Assembly: GCA_030537135.1 (NCBI GenBank)
Contig: JAUNOP010000001.1
Span: forward strand, 124,001 to 188,000
Direction: 5' to 3'
Source of the DNA: Eubacteriales bacterium
GTDB taxonomy: Bacteria > Bacillota > Clostridia > Lachnospirales > Lachnospiraceae
Length of the DNA: 64,000 bases
In this document: piece after piece, positions 50,573-59,902 of the stretch
Layout: every line of letters begins with the position of its first letter
How positions within the stretch are numbered: position 1 is the stretch's first letter
The notes under the pieces: model-generated
Told to the model about the DNA's origin: nothing
The model's database searches: none
The model's input: only the letters and a program-made list of their open reading frames with translations
Program-made: the position numbers and the translations under genes

Positions 50573-51960
50573 TGGGTGATGTATTAAAGAAGGTTCCTGT
50601 CAGAGAGCAGGCTCCAAAGGTGAGAGCAGCTAACTTTGAGGAAGTGTGTCTGGGATATAATGCGCAGGAAGCAGTAGAGGAGGCGTCTCGTTGCCTGAAC
50701 TGCAAGAAGGCGAAATGTGTACAGGGATGTCCGGTGTCTATCAATATTCCGGCATTTATTCATGAGGTAAAGGAAGGAAACTTTGCAAAGGCCTATGAGG
50801 TAATCTCAGAGTCCAGCGCCCTTCCCGCAATCTGCGGCCGTGTATGTCCGCAGGAAAGCCAGTGCGAGGGCAAATGTATCCGCGGCATTAAGGGCGAGGC
50901 CGTGTCCATTGGAAAGCTCGAGCGCTTTGTGGCTGACTGGGCAAGAGAAAATGGAATCAAGCCGGCTCCTCCAGCAGAGAAGAACGGTAAGAAGGTTGCA
51001 GTTATTGGTTCCGGTCCGTCTGGTCTTACCTGTGCAGGAGACCTTGCAAAGCTGGGCTATGATGTGACTATTTTTGAGGCTCTTCATGAACCGGGCGGCG
51101 TGCTTGTGTATGGTATTCCAGAGTTCCGTCTTCCAAAGCTTGACGTTGTTGCAAAGGAAGTAGAGAATGTAAAGAGCCTTGGCGTAAAGATTGAGACAAA
51201 CGTTATTATCGGACGCTCCATTACGATTGATGAGCTGATGGAGGAAGAAGGCTTTGAGGCTGTGTTTATCGGCTCCGGCGCAGGTCTTCCGATGTTCATG
51301 GGAATTCCGGGAGAGACAGCAAAGGGCGTGTTCTCTGCCAACGAATATCTGACCAGAAACAACCTGATGAAGGCCTTCCGCGAGGATTATGACACCCCGA
51401 TTGTACACGGCAAAAAGGTTGCAGTTGTGGGCGGAGGAAACGTTGCCATGGACGCTGCTCGTACAGCTCTTCGTCTGGGCGCAGAGGTACATATTGTATA
51501 CCGCAGAAGCGAGGCAGAGCTTCCGGCGCGTGTGGAGGAAGTACATCACGCAAAGGAAGAGGGAATCATCTTTGATCTTCTGACCAATCCTACAGAAATC
51601 CTGGTGGACGAGAACGATGCTGTAGCAGGCATGAAGTGCATCCGCATGGAGCTGGGAGAGCCGGATGCTTCCGGAAGAAGACGCCCGGTAGCAATTCCTG
51701 GTTCTGAGTTTGTTCTGGATGTGGATACAGTAATCATGTCCCTTGGAACCTCTCCGAATCCGCTTATCTCATCCACAACAGCGGGACTGGACGTGAACAG
51801 AAGAAAATGCATTGTTGCAGATGATGTGACAGGCAAGACCTCCAAGGACGGCGTATATGCAGGAGGAGACGCCGTGACAGGCGCAGCTACTGTTATCCTG
51901 GCTATGGGTGCAGGCAAGGCTGCTGCAAAGGGAATCCACGAGTTCCTGAGCAATAAATAA
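50572..51960 (+). CDS. NfnB / homotetrameric glutamate synthase-type NADPH oxidoreductase
   Basis: This 462-aa flavoprotein has an N-terminal two-[4Fe-4S] region (CLNCKKAKCVQGCPVSINIPAFI and ICGRVCPQESQCEGKCIRG). FAD binding follows (VAVIGSGPSGLTCAGDLAKLGY), then NADP binding (VAVVGGGNVAMDAARTALRLGA) and the C-terminal GVYAGGDAVTGAATVILAMGAGKAAA. This is the GltA/NfnB architecture. The ATG shares its A with the TAA of the preceding gene, so the pair are strictly co-translated. No large glutamate synthase subunit is next to it, favouring the Nfn reading. Confidence 0.9.
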   Translation: MGDVLKKVPVREQAPKVRAANFEEVCLGYNAQEAVEEASRCLNCKKAKCVQGCPVSINIPAFIHEVKEGNFAKAYEVISESSALPAICGRVCPQESQCEGKCIRGIKGEAVSIGKLERFVADWARENGIKPAPPAEKNGKKVAVIGSGPSGLTCAGDLAKLGYDVTIFEALHEPGGVLVYGIPEFRLPKLDVVAKEVENVKSLGVKIETNVIIGRSITIDELMEEEGFEAVFIGSGAGLPMFMGIPGETAKGVFSANEYLTRNNLMKAFREDYDTPIVHGKKVAVVGGGNVAMDAARTALRLGAEVHIVYRRSEAELPARVEEVHHAKEEGIIFDLLTNPTEILVDENDAVAGMKCIRMELGEPDASGRRRPVAIPGSEFVLDVDTVIMSLGTSPNPLISSTTAGLDVNRRKCIVADDVTGKTSKDGVYAGGDAVTGAATVILAMGAGKAAAKGIHEFLSNK

Positions 51961-51994
51961 ATATATTTTCGCCAGCGCAGAAAAATTATGACAG

Positions 51995-52028
51995 AACGCC
52001 TCGCTTTGGACTCAGCGGGGCGTTTTCC
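51995..52028 (+). terminator. Intrinsic terminator after nfnB
   Basis: AACGCCTCGCT pairs with AGCGGGGCGTT (one G-U) and is followed by TTTT. Just beyond, 52043-52066 resembles the right end of the dispersed 143-bp element. Confidence 0.75.
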
Positions 52029-52103
52029 GGCTTTTGAGCCAAATAGTCGCCCTTGAACAGTAGCCCTCTGATTCTTGCGGCGCTTTTCTGAGATTTCTGC
52101 ATA

Positions 52104-52132
52104 TTGTGTATTTTTTTTAAATATGCTATACT
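52104..52132 (+). promoter_or_regulatory. uppP promoter
   Basis: TTGTGT (52104-52109), a 17-bp spacer and TATACT (52127-52132) preceded by TGC (extended -10). Confidence 0.6.
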
Positions 52133-52174
52133 GTAGCTATTAATGGTCTTTTGGCCGACAAAGAGGACGAGCAT

Positions 52175-53050
52175 ATGAGTTTTTTACTTTCGGTTTTCCT
52201 GGGAATAGTACAGGGAATTACAGAATTTCTGCCAGTGAGCAGCTCCGGACACCTGGCGATACTTAGAAATCTATTTGGAATTGAGACAACAGGAGGAATC
52301 CTTTTTGATGTTCTGCTTCATCTTGGAACCGCGGCAGCTATTCTTCTTGCACTGCGAAAGGATGTGCGGCTGATTCTTCTGGAATTTGCGGGAATGACAG
52401 GAGATATACTCAGAAACCTGTACATTTATCTACAAAATAAGCAGACAAAAAAGGAGCGGCCCTATCGTCGCCTGATTACCAGTAATACAAGAAAGCTTAT
52501 GCTTCTGATTGCCGTGTCCACAGTTCCCACAGCAATTCTTGGCTTTTTCTCAAAAAGATTAGTAGAAAAAGCGGGAAATACTCTGTTGTTTCCAGGAATC
52601 GGCCTTCTGCTTACCGGAATCCTTCTGATCGTGGTGGACAAGATTCCAAATGGCGAGAAGATTCCCAGAGAGATAAGCTTTGCAGACGCTATGTGGCTTG
52701 GCATCTGCCAGGGTCTTGCTGTCTTTCCAGGGCTTTCCCGTTCCGGCATTACCATCTGCGTTGGTCTTCTGTGTGGAATGAACAAGAGACTTGCAGTGAA
52801 GTATTCCTTTCTCATGTCAGTTCCGGCTATTTTTGGAGCAATGCTTTTGGAGCTTCCTGAGATTTGGGGAGGAGAAGTGCAAGGAACAACGCTGTTCATT
52901 TACCTGTGCGGAGGCATAGCCGCAGCTCTCACCGGATATTTCTGTATACGGGGGATGCTCAAGCTGGTACATAAAAAGAAGCTCAGATACTTTTCCTACT
53001 ATTGCTTTGCCGCAGGCGCAATAGCTGCGGCCGCAAACTTTCTGCTGTAA
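52175..53050 (+). CDS. uppP: Undecaprenyl-diphosphatase
   Basis: This 291-aa polytopic membrane enzyme recycles the undecaprenyl carrier for peptidoglycan and surface polysaccharides; overproduction of such enzymes gives bacitracin resistance. Conserved segments are GIVQGITEFLPVSSSGHLAILRNL and VFPGLSRSGITICVGLLCGMNKRLAVKYSFLMSVPAIFGA. I start it at ATG 52175, which gives the usual MSFLLSVFLGIVQG start; a TTG start 24 nt earlier would add a charged run before the first helix. Confidence 0.94.
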   Translation: MSFLLSVFLGIVQGITEFLPVSSSGHLAILRNLFGIETTGGILFDVLLHLGTAAAILLALRKDVRLILLEFAGMTGDILRNLYIYLQNKQTKKERPYRRLITSNTRKLMLLIAVSTVPTAILGFFSKRLVEKAGNTLLFPGIGLLLTGILLIVVDKIPNGEKIPREISFADAMWLGICQGLAVFPGLSRSGITICVGLLCGMNKRLAVKYSFLMSVPAIFGAMLLELPEIWGGEVQGTTLFIYLCGGIAAALTGYFCIRGMLKLVHKKKLRYFSYYCFAAGAIAAAANFLL

Positions 53051-53115
53051 TGGGGCAAAGGGCATTTTGCCCCTGTATCGTATATGCAATCAACTGAGGA
53101 GGATAAAAATCAATT

Positions 53116-55860
53116 ATGGCAGCAACTAAGAAAATAACAAAACAGAATCCGCCAGCTGAAGAAAAGCAGCCTCAGAAAAGAAAAACAAATGCAGGAGCAA
53201 AGGCAGGAGCAGGCGCAAAGACAAGCTCCAGGGCAGATTTAAAGACAAAAGCAAACACAAAGACAGGCACAAAAACAAATGCAAAGAAAAGCACAAAGAA
53301 GAAATCCTCCTCCCGTTCTGTCCCAAAGGCGGCATCCCGGGAGGAAACCTATGTTTATGGAGACATTGTCCTTCTTTTCTTTCTGGCAGCAGCCATCCTC
53401 CTTCTTATCAGTGAGTTCGGAGTTGGAGGCTTTATAGGAAAGAGCATCAGCTCTGTTTCCTTTGGACTGATGGGATATTTATCCTATGTGTTTCCATTTG
53501 TATTATTTTTGGGAACTGCTTTTTTGATAGCAAACAAGGGAAACCTGCTGGCCTATAAAAAGATCGGGGCAGCCTTTCTTTTGTTTGTTTGTCTGTGTGC
53601 TTTTACACACCTGCTCACAGAAGGATATGAAGCAGCTCCTTATATTACGGATTATTATGAACAGTCATCCAACTACCACACAGGAGGAGGACTTGTCGGA
53701 GGCGCAGTAAGCTATTTTCTTGCAACTGCCTTTGGGGTAGCAGGAGCCTATGTGATTCTGACAGCAGTGCTGATTGTGTGTCTGGTCATTTTGACGCAGC
53801 GTTCCTTTGTGGGCTTTGTGCGGAGAATGCTTGAATCTATAGTAAATGCCTTCCAGTCAGGAATAGAACAGTATCAGGCAGATGCTCCGGAGAGAGAGAA
53901 GAGAGCCATGGAGCGCCGTTCCCTGAGAGAGGCAAGACGTCAGGAAAGATGGCAGGAGGAGAGGGAGGAGGAGCTTCGGGAAATCAAAAGACGCAGAGAA
54001 CAGAATCGGCGCAGGCAGGATATTTTAAATCCAAAGAAGGGCTTCCTGGAAGGAACCAAGCTCACGCTTCCTGAGCTGTCTGACGTAGAGCCAGACAGAA
54101 AGGAGGAAACAGAGGACATAGAAAAGGCGCTTTCCACTGTGAACTTTCCTAAGAGAGAGGAAAAGAAAAAGGAGGTTCCTGAGCTTAAAATTCAGGGAAT
54201 GAGGCAGCTCACTCAAGACCTTTCTGAAGAAGAGGAGGAAGAGGAGCTTCCATTTGAAAAGGATTTTGTGCCAAAGGAGCCAGAGGAGGAGACTTCCCAG
54301 CCTGCATCAAAATCAAAGCCCCAGAAATCCTCGCAAAAGGAAATTCAGGATGGAATCAAAAACATAGAAAAGGAAATGCAGGAGCCAGAGCCAGAGAAAA
54401 AGGTCTATGAATTTCCGCCCCTGTCGCTTCTTAAAAAGGGAGGAAATACAGCAGGAGATTCTGAAGAGCATCTGCGCAAAACAGCTGCAAAGCTTCAGGA
54501 TACGCTGAAAAATTTTGGCGTCAATGTGACGGTGACAGATGTAAGCTGCGGTCCTACGGTCACCCGCTATGAGCTTCATCCTGAGCAGGGAGTAAAGGTG
54601 AGCCGTATTGTCAGCCTGACAGACGATATTAAGCTGAATCTGGCTGCTCCTGATATCCGCATAGAGGCGCCGATCCCCGGAAAGGCGGCTGTGGGAATCG
54701 AGGTGCCGAACAAGACAAACAGTCCTGTCATGCTCAGAGACCTTCTGCAGTCTGATGAGTTTCAGAATTCTGCCTCCATGCTCTCCTTTGCAGCCGGCAA
54801 GGATATCGGAGGACAGCCGGTAGTTGCGGACATTGCGAAGATGCCTCATCTTCTGATTGCCGGCGCCACAGGCTCTGGTAAATCCGTGTGCATTAATACA
54901 CTGATTATGAGCATCCTGTATAAGGCCTCGCCTGACAAGGTAAAGCTTATCATGATTGACCCAAAGGTGGTGGAGCTGAGCGTGTACAACGGAATTCCGC
55001 ACCTGTTCATCCCAGTGGTGACAGACCCCAAAAAGGCGGCAGGGGCTTTGAACTGGGCTGTGCAGGAGATGACCAGCCGCTACAATACCTTTGCAGAATT
55101 CAATGTGAGAGGGCTGGCAGATTATAACCGCAAGGTCTCCAGGATGCGGGTTCCTGAAGGAGAGAAGCGCCCGGAGGAGCTTCCGCAGATTGTGATTATT
55201 GTGGACGAGCTGGCAGACCTTATGATGGTCGCCCCGGGAGAAGTGGAGGATGCTATCTGCCGTCTGGCTCAGCTTGCCAGAGCAGCGGGAATTCATCTGG
55301 TTATTGCCACGCAGAGACCGTCTGTGAATGTTATCACCGGACTTATCAAGGCAAATATGCCTTCCCGTATCGCTTTTTCCGTGTCATCGGGCGTGGATTC
55401 CCGAACAATCCTGGATATGAACGGTGCAGAGAAGCTTCTCGGAAAGGGAGACATGCTCTTCTATCCCCAGGGCTACCAGAAGCCGGCCCGTGTGCAGGGA
55501 GCCTTTGTATCCGATGAAGAGGTGTCCGCGGTTGTAGAGTTTCTGGCGAATCAGAATCCTTCCACAGGGTACAGCAAAGAGATTGAGAAGCAGGTGGCCA
55601 GTGCAAACCTGGGGGGAGGAGCTTCTTCGGGAAATGAAAGAGACAGCTATTTTGTGGAAGCCGGAAAATTTATCATTGACAAAGACAAGGCTTCTATTGG
55701 AATGCTTCAGAGAATGTTCAAAATCGGCTTTAACAGGGCTGCCCGCATTATGGATCAGCTGGCAGAGGCCGGGGTTGTGGGACCAGAGGAGGGAACCAAG
55801 CCCAGGAAGATTCTGATGACGCCGGAGGAATTCGAGAATTATATAGAAGAAAATCTGTAA
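53116..55860 (+). CDS. DNA translocase FtsK/SpoIIIE
   Basis: This 914-aa protein has a Lys/Thr/Ala-rich start (1-75), a membrane domain with four or so helices (about 88-235) and a long charged linker (240-440). The motor domain has Walker A AGATGSGKSVCIN (about 583-590) and Walker B VIIVDELADLMMVAPG (about 692). A C-terminal winged-helix gamma domain (FIIDKDKASIGMLQRMFKIGFNRAARIMDQLAEAGVVGPEEG) follows. It pumps chromosomes through the closing septum and, in spore formers, into the forespore. GGAGG precedes the ATG by about 12 nt. tepA lies upstream, separated by the nfn pair and uppP. Confidence 0.94.
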   Translation: MAATKKITKQNPPAEEKQPQKRKTNAGAKAGAGAKTSSRADLKTKANTKTGTKTNAKKSTKKKSSSRSVPKAASREETYVYGDIVLLFFLAAAILLLISEFGVGGFIGKSISSVSFGLMGYLSYVFPFVLFLGTAFLIANKGNLLAYKKIGAAFLLFVCLCAFTHLLTEGYEAAPYITDYYEQSSNYHTGGGLVGGAVSYFLATAFGVAGAYVILTAVLIVCLVILTQRSFVGFVRRMLESIVNAFQSGIEQYQADAPEREKRAMERRSLREARRQERWQEEREEELREIKRRREQNRRRQDILNPKKGFLEGTKLTLPELSDVEPDRKEETEDIEKALSTVNFPKREEKKKEVPELKIQGMRQLTQDLSEEEEEEELPFEKDFVPKEPEEETSQPASKSKPQKSSQKEIQDGIKNIEKEMQEPEPEKKVYEFPPLSLLKKGGNTAGDSEEHLRKTAAKLQDTLKNFGVNVTVTDVSCGPTVTRYELHPEQGVKVSRIVSLTDDIKLNLAAPDIRIEAPIPGKAAVGIEVPNKTNSPVMLRDLLQSDEFQNSASMLSFAAGKDIGGQPVVADIAKMPHLLIAGATGSGKSVCINTLIMSILYKASPDKVKLIMIDPKVVELSVYNGIPHLFIPVVTDPKKAAGALNWAVQEMTSRYNTFAEFNVRGLADYNRKVSRMRVPEGEKRPEELPQIVIIVDELADLMMVAPGEVEDAICRLAQLARAAGIHLVIATQRPSVNVITGLIKANMPSRIAFSVSSGVDSRTILDMNGAEKLLGKGDMLFYPQGYQKPARVQGAFVSDEEVSAVVEFLANQNPSTGYSKEIEKQVASANLGGGASSGNERDSYFVEAGKFIIDKDKASIGMLQRMFKIGFNRAARIMDQLAEAGVVGPEEGTKPRKILMTPEEFENYIEENL

Positions 55861-55930
55861 TCGCAAGGAAGCCCCTCCTGGATCGAGGATTTTTACAATA
55901 AGCGTCCATCGCAGAAAGGGAAGATGCTGT

Positions 55931-56410
55931 ATGGAAATCAGAATTATCACAGTAGGAAAAATAAAGGAAAAGTATCTGACCCAGGGAATTGAGGAGTATG
56001 CCAAGCGCCTTGGCAGATACTGCCGCCTGAGCTTTTGCCAGGTGCCGGATGAGAAGACGCCGGATCGGGCGTCAGAGGCTCTCAACAGACAGATTAAGGA
56101 CACAGAGGGAGAGCGCCTGCTTCGCCATATCAGAGACCAGGACTATGTGATAGCTCTTGCCATTGAGGGAGTGATGCTGGATTCTCCTTCTCTGGCAAGA
56201 AAGCTTGAGACCCTGGCTGTGCAGGGAAACAGCACCATTGATTTTGTGATCGGCGGCTCCCTTGGCCTTAGCGAGGCTGTGATGAAGCGCGCAGACTATG
56301 CCCTGAGCTTTTCACGCATGACATTTCCGCACCAGCTTATGCAGATGATTCTTCTGGAACAGATTTACCGAAGCTTTCGGATTATCCAGAATGAGCCGTA
56401 TCATAAGTGA
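55931..56410 (+). CDS. rlmH: 23S rRNA (pseudouridine1915-N3)-methyltransferase RlmH
   Basis: This 159-aa SPOUT methyltransferase modifies helix 69 of 23S rRNA. It has the family start MEIRIITVGKIKEKYLTQGIEEYAKRL, the knot motif FVIGGSLGLSEAVMKRADYALSFSRMTFPHQLMQMILLEQIYRSFRI, and the end NEPYHK. Length is exactly the family value. It follows ftsK by 70 bp. No terminator was recognised after it. Confidence 0.96.
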   Translation: MEIRIITVGKIKEKYLTQGIEEYAKRLGRYCRLSFCQVPDEKTPDRASEALNRQIKDTEGERLLRHIRDQDYVIALAIEGVMLDSPSLARKLETLAVQGNSTIDFVIGGSLGLSEAVMKRADYALSFSRMTFPHQLMQMILLEQIYRSFRIIQNEPYHK

Positions 56411-56494
56411 AGAGGCTTCCTTTGGAAATCGCATAATTTGATTAAGTGTATACTATAAAATACGTAAATAACAAGAAAATTATATAATTTAATG

Positions 56495-56523
56495 TTGAAT
56501 TCTTTTAGGAATAATAGTATACT
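56495..56523 (+). promoter_or_regulatory. Promoter of the exopolysaccharide locus
   Basis: TTGAAT (56495-56500), a 17-bp spacer and TATACT (56518-56523). The leader to the sugar transferase is about 175 nt and holds a GCTCT-TGCGGC-AGAGC hairpin followed by TTTT near 56536-56560, which could attenuate transcription. Confidence 0.6.
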
Positions 56524-56705
56524 ACTAATATTAATGGTAAGGCTCTTGCGGCAGAGCTTTTGAATTGCTTAAGCAAATGCTCGGTTATTGCTCCTTATAA
56601 ATCTTTACGAGAGCTTTCTGAAGGCTTTTATAAGAGAAATGAAAAAGAAAATTACGGTTGCTGTTTTCCGGGAAGCAGTGACAGCTATAAGGTTAGGTGT
56701 TTGAT

Positions 56706-58124
56706 ATGTACAAAAAGTCGACTCGAGGATGGCTGAAGCATCTGGATTTTTTAATTTTGGATTGTCTTTGCCTAGAATTCTCTTTTTTACTTACCTGTTC
56801 CTGCTATTTGGGAACCAGAGTTCCTTTTGAGAATGAGCTTTATAAAAATCTGGCAGTGGTTTTGCTGTTGATAGAGATTTTTGTACTGTTTTTCTTTGAA
56901 TCTCTGAAAAACGTTATAAAACGGAGCTATTATAAGGAGCTTGTGGCAACGCTTCGCCATGATATTCTGGTCATATGCCTGTGTACCTTCTATCTGTTTA
57001 TAATGAGAACAGGAACCTCCTATTCGAGGGGAATCCTTATTCTGACAGGAGGCGTCTATTTTATTCTGAGCTATACGGTTCGTATTTTATGGAAGCGATA
57101 TCTTCCAAAAAGGAAGCTTTCATCAGGCAAGCGTTCTCTTCTGATTGTTACAACAGAGGAATACATAAATGAAGTGGTCAAAAATATAAAAAACAATAAT
57201 TATGAGGGCTTTCATCTTGCAGGCGTTGCTATAGTGGACAGAGACCGAATCGGTACGACTGTAAGCGACGTTTTGGTAGTCGCAGACATGGAAAATGTAA
57301 TCGACTATGTATGCAAGGAGTGGGTAGACGAGGTATTTTTGGATTTTCCTTCCGATAATCCTGCCGCTGCTTATCTTACAAACGCTTTTCTGGAAATGGG
57401 AGTAACGATTCACAGACGGATTGCAAAGGTTCGGGAGCATAAAGGCCAAAAGCAGAGAGTGGAAACTCTGGGTACCTATACCGTGCTTACGACCAGCATT
57501 AATATGGCTACGCAGAACGAACTTCTGTTAAAGCGCGCCATGGATATATGCGGAGGAATTGTAGGCTGCATTATGACAGTAGTCTTGTGCGTTATCATAG
57601 GACCATGGATTTACATCAAATCTCCGGGGCCGATTTTCTTTTCCCAGATACGCGTGGGCAAAAACGGAAAGAAGTTCAGAATCTACAAATTCCGTTCCAT
57701 GTACATGGATGCAGAAGAACGGAAGAAGGAATTGATGGAGCAAAACGATATCAAAGACGACAAAATGTTTAAGATGGAGAATGATCCGCGAATTATCAAA
57801 GGCGTGGGACATTTTATCAGAAAGACGTCTCTTGATGAGTTTCCCCAGTTCTGGAATGTACTGAAGGGAGATATGAGTCTGGTTGGAACCAGACCGCCCA
57901 CAGTGGATGAGTGGCAGAAATATGAGCTGCATCACAGAGCCAGACTTGCCATCAAGCCTGGTCTGACTGGAATGTGGCAGGTAAGCGGCAGAAGCAATAT
58001 CACAAATTTTGAAGAGGTGGTAAAGCTGGATATGAAATATATCCATGAATGGAGCTTTGGACTGGATATTAAGCTGCTTTTGAAGACTGTACAGGTGGTT
58101 ATTAAGGGCGAAGGCTCAAAGTAA
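56706..58124 (+). CDS. Initiating undecaprenyl-phosphate sugar transferase (WcaJ/CpsE type)
   Basis: This 472-aa membrane protein starts surface-polysaccharide synthesis by moving a sugar-1-phosphate onto undecaprenyl phosphate. Four or five N-terminal helices (about 12-150) lead to a cytosolic CoA-binding-like middle. The sugar transferase domain (from about 275) has KRAMDICGGIVGC, GPIFFSQIRVGKNGKKFRIYKFRSM, RKTSLDEFPQFWNVLKGDMSLVGTRPP and KPGLTGMWQVSGRSN. ATG 56706 is preferred; GTG 56697 adds three residues and sits very close to AAGG. The sugar (glucose or galactose) is not decidable. Confidence 0.92.
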   Translation: MYKKSTRGWLKHLDFLILDCLCLEFSFLLTCSCYLGTRVPFENELYKNLAVVLLLIEIFVLFFFESLKNVIKRSYYKELVATLRHDILVICLCTFYLFIMRTGTSYSRGILILTGGVYFILSYTVRILWKRYLPKRKLSSGKRSLLIVTTEEYINEVVKNIKNNNYEGFHLAGVAIVDRDRIGTTVSDVLVVADMENVIDYVCKEWVDEVFLDFPSDNPAAAYLTNAFLEMGVTIHRRIAKVREHKGQKQRVETLGTYTVLTTSINMATQNELLLKRAMDICGGIVGCIMTVVLCVIIGPWIYIKSPGPIFFSQIRVGKNGKKFRIYKFRSMYMDAEERKKELMEQNDIKDDKMFKMENDPRIIKGVGHFIRKTSLDEFPQFWNVLKGDMSLVGTRPPTVDEWQKYELHHRARLAIKPGLTGMWQVSGRSNITNFEEVVKLDMKYIHEWSFGLDIKLLLKTVQVVIKGEGSK

Positions 58125-58317
58125 AGGAAGGAATAGTATTGTTTACCCTTATGTCAGGCTGTAAAAACAGATACTTATGTGCAAACGCCGCGCATTTGCC
58201 TTTACAACCTGCCAGAGGGATGAACAGCAGTTACTGTGTGCCTGCGTTCATAGCAGTAACCGGTAGCAAAAAAAGTCATTTTCCTTGTTTTGGATTGTAG
58301 ACTTTTAAAATCAGATA

Positions 58318-58326
58318 TGCTATACT
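58318..58326 (+). promoter_or_regulatory. Extended -10 promoter before the Wzz-like gene
   Basis: TGC-TATACT (58318-58326), 38 bp before the start codon; a TTGTAG at 58295-58300 is 20 bp away, too far for a normal -35. A second relative of the dispersed GTTACTG...CAGTAAC repeat lies at about 58230-58262. Confidence 0.45.
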
Positions 58327-58363
58327 CTGATTTGGACAAGATTGGAAGGTTGATAGAGATACT

Positions 58364-59086
58364 ATGGAAAAGAAAACAACACAGGAACAGATAAGAAGCA
58401 ATAACGGGCAGGATGACGATGTAATAGACCTGAAGGAGCTGTTTTTTGGACTTCTAGCAAGCTGGAAATCCATTCTTCTGGCTATGCTGATAGGTGCTAT
58501 ACTGCTTGGTGTTTATCATACCCTTTTTGTTCGCCCGTCCTATCGGGCGGATGCTCAGATTTATATTACGAACACAGACTCTATGATTTCTGTGGCTGAT
58601 TTGCAGCTGAGTTCTGCTCTTACCGAGGACTATGCCAAGATTATCAAGAGCCGTACCGTTCTCAAGAGAGTCATTCGCGAGATGGATCTGGATATGAACT
58701 TTAAGCAGCTTGAGCAGCTGATTACAGTGGAGAATCCTGAGTCCACGCACATTATACACATTTACGTAACCTGTGATGATCTGGAGCTTAGCAGAAATAT
58801 TGCAAACTGTCTGCTTAATATCAGCGTCAGCCAGATTTACCAGATTATTGGAAGCAGCGAGCCTACTGTCATTGACTACGCAGAGGCAGATGCTGTGGAA
58901 GAGCTTATGCCGAGCTTCCTGCGTTATCTGTTGATGGGCGCTCTTATAGGAGCGGCTCTGGTGGGAGCAGTGCTGGTTCTTCGCATCCTGATGAACACTA
59001 CACTGAAGACAGAGGAAGACATCGAGAAATATCTCCATATGCCGGTTCTGTCAGCAGTTCCTTTTTATGAAGCTGATGATTTGTAA
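58364..59086 (+). CDS. Wzz/CapA-like polysaccharide co-polymerase (chain length regulator)
   Basis: This 240-aa membrane protein has two membrane helices (about 38-58 and 190-210) flanking an outside domain with RPSYRADAQIYITNTDSMISVADLQLSSALTEDYAKIIKSRTVLKRVI. The Wzz fold is clear. The C-terminal tail after the second helix is cytosolic and would touch and activate the tyrosine kinase coded next. Together they govern chain length of capsule or exopolysaccharide. It starts after a 240-bp gap with its own -10, so it can be transcribed apart from the transferase gene. Confidence 0.9.
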   Translation: MEKKTTQEQIRSNNGQDDDVIDLKELFFGLLASWKSILLAMLIGAILLGVYHTLFVRPSYRADAQIYITNTDSMISVADLQLSSALTEDYAKIIKSRTVLKRVIREMDLDMNFKQLEQLITVENPESTHIIHIYVTCDDLELSRNIANCLLNISVSQIYQIIGSSEPTVIDYAEADAVEELMPSFLRYLLMGALIGAALVGAVLVLRILMNTTLKTEEDIEKYLHMPVLSAVPFYEADDL

Positions 59087-59119
59087 TTAGATGACTGATG
59101 AGAATAGGAGATAAGATAC

Positions 59120-59902
59120 ATGGAACCACAACAGAAGCCGCGCGCGGAATATGAGACTCTGAAAAACGTTGTCGTTCATCCCAAAACAGAAGAACTCCCC
59201 TCTCAGGCCAGAGAGGCCATCAACACTCTCAGGGGAAATATTCAATTGAGCGGTTACAATGTGAAGGCTGTGGCTGTGACCAGCCCTATGGCCCATGAGG
59301 GAAAATCCTCTCTTGCTTTTCGTCTTGCGAAAAGTCTGGCAGCATTAAACAAAAAGACAATATATGTGGACTGCGATATCCGCAATTCCGTAGTAAAGCT
59401 CCGCTACCACATAGAAGGGAAGACACGGGGACTGAGTGAGTATCTCTGCGGAAAGCTTCCATTGAGTGAGGTAATATATCACACAGATGATCCCTGGATG
59501 GATATTATTTTTACAGGTGCTTCTGCTCCGAACCCCAGCGAGCTTCTTTCAGGAGTTTTGTTTTCGCAGCTCATAGAGAAGCTGAAGCGATACTATGACT
59601 ATGTGGTAGTAGACACTCCTCCTGTTAATCTTGTGATTGACGGCGCTGTGGTAGCCAAGCAGTGCGATGGCGCTGTTATGGTGGTGGAGAGCGGTGTTAC
59701 AGAGCGAAGTCAGGCCATTCGAGCAAAGCGTCAGCTGGAATATGCGGGTGTTAAGCTTTTGGGAGTTGTCCTCAATAAAGTAGGTACTAAGAAAAGCGGC
59801 TATGGGTACGGGTATGGCTATGGGTACGGCCACCGGTACGACTATGGCTATGGCAATGAGGACAAGAATTCCTCAAAAAATAAAAGGCGGAAGGATTCCT
59901 GA
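59120..59902 (+). CDS. CpsD/CapB-type tyrosine autokinase with Gly-Tyr tail
   Basis: This 260-aa BY-kinase has Walker A SPMAHEGKSSLA (55-66), Walker A' IYVDCDIRNS (81-90) and Walker B DYVVVDTPPVNLV. It autophosphorylates C-terminal tyrosines and cycles the polysaccharide machinery. The tail at about 227-245 alternates Gly and Tyr (GYGYGYGYGYG-HRYDYGYG), giving eight tyrosines in 19 residues, and is followed by a Lys/Arg end. A Gln/Glu-rich start is predicted to touch the co-polymerase. Its TGA overlaps the next ATG by one base. Confidence 0.93.
   Translation: MEPQQKPRAEYETLKNVVVHPKTEELPSQAREAINTLRGNIQLSGYNVKAVAVTSPMAHEGKSSLAFRLAKSLAALNKKTIYVDCDIRNSVVKLRYHIEGKTRGLSEYLCGKLPLSEVIYHTDDPWMDIIFTGASAPNPSELLSGVLFSQLIEKLKRYYDYVVVDTPPVNLVIDGAVVAKQCDGAVMVVESGVTERSQAIRAKRQLEYAGVKLLGVVLNKVGTKKSGYGYGYGYGYGHRYDYGYGNEDKNSSKNKRRKDS

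Noticed and set aside
52151..52174. TTG start for uppP eight codons upstream
   Set aside because: It adds a charged segment before the first membrane helix; the ATG at 52175 gives the family's usual start.
54313..55296. A 327-codon minus-strand frame over the ftsK motor domain
   Set aside because: Antisense to the Walker motifs of ftsK; it arises from biased codon use.
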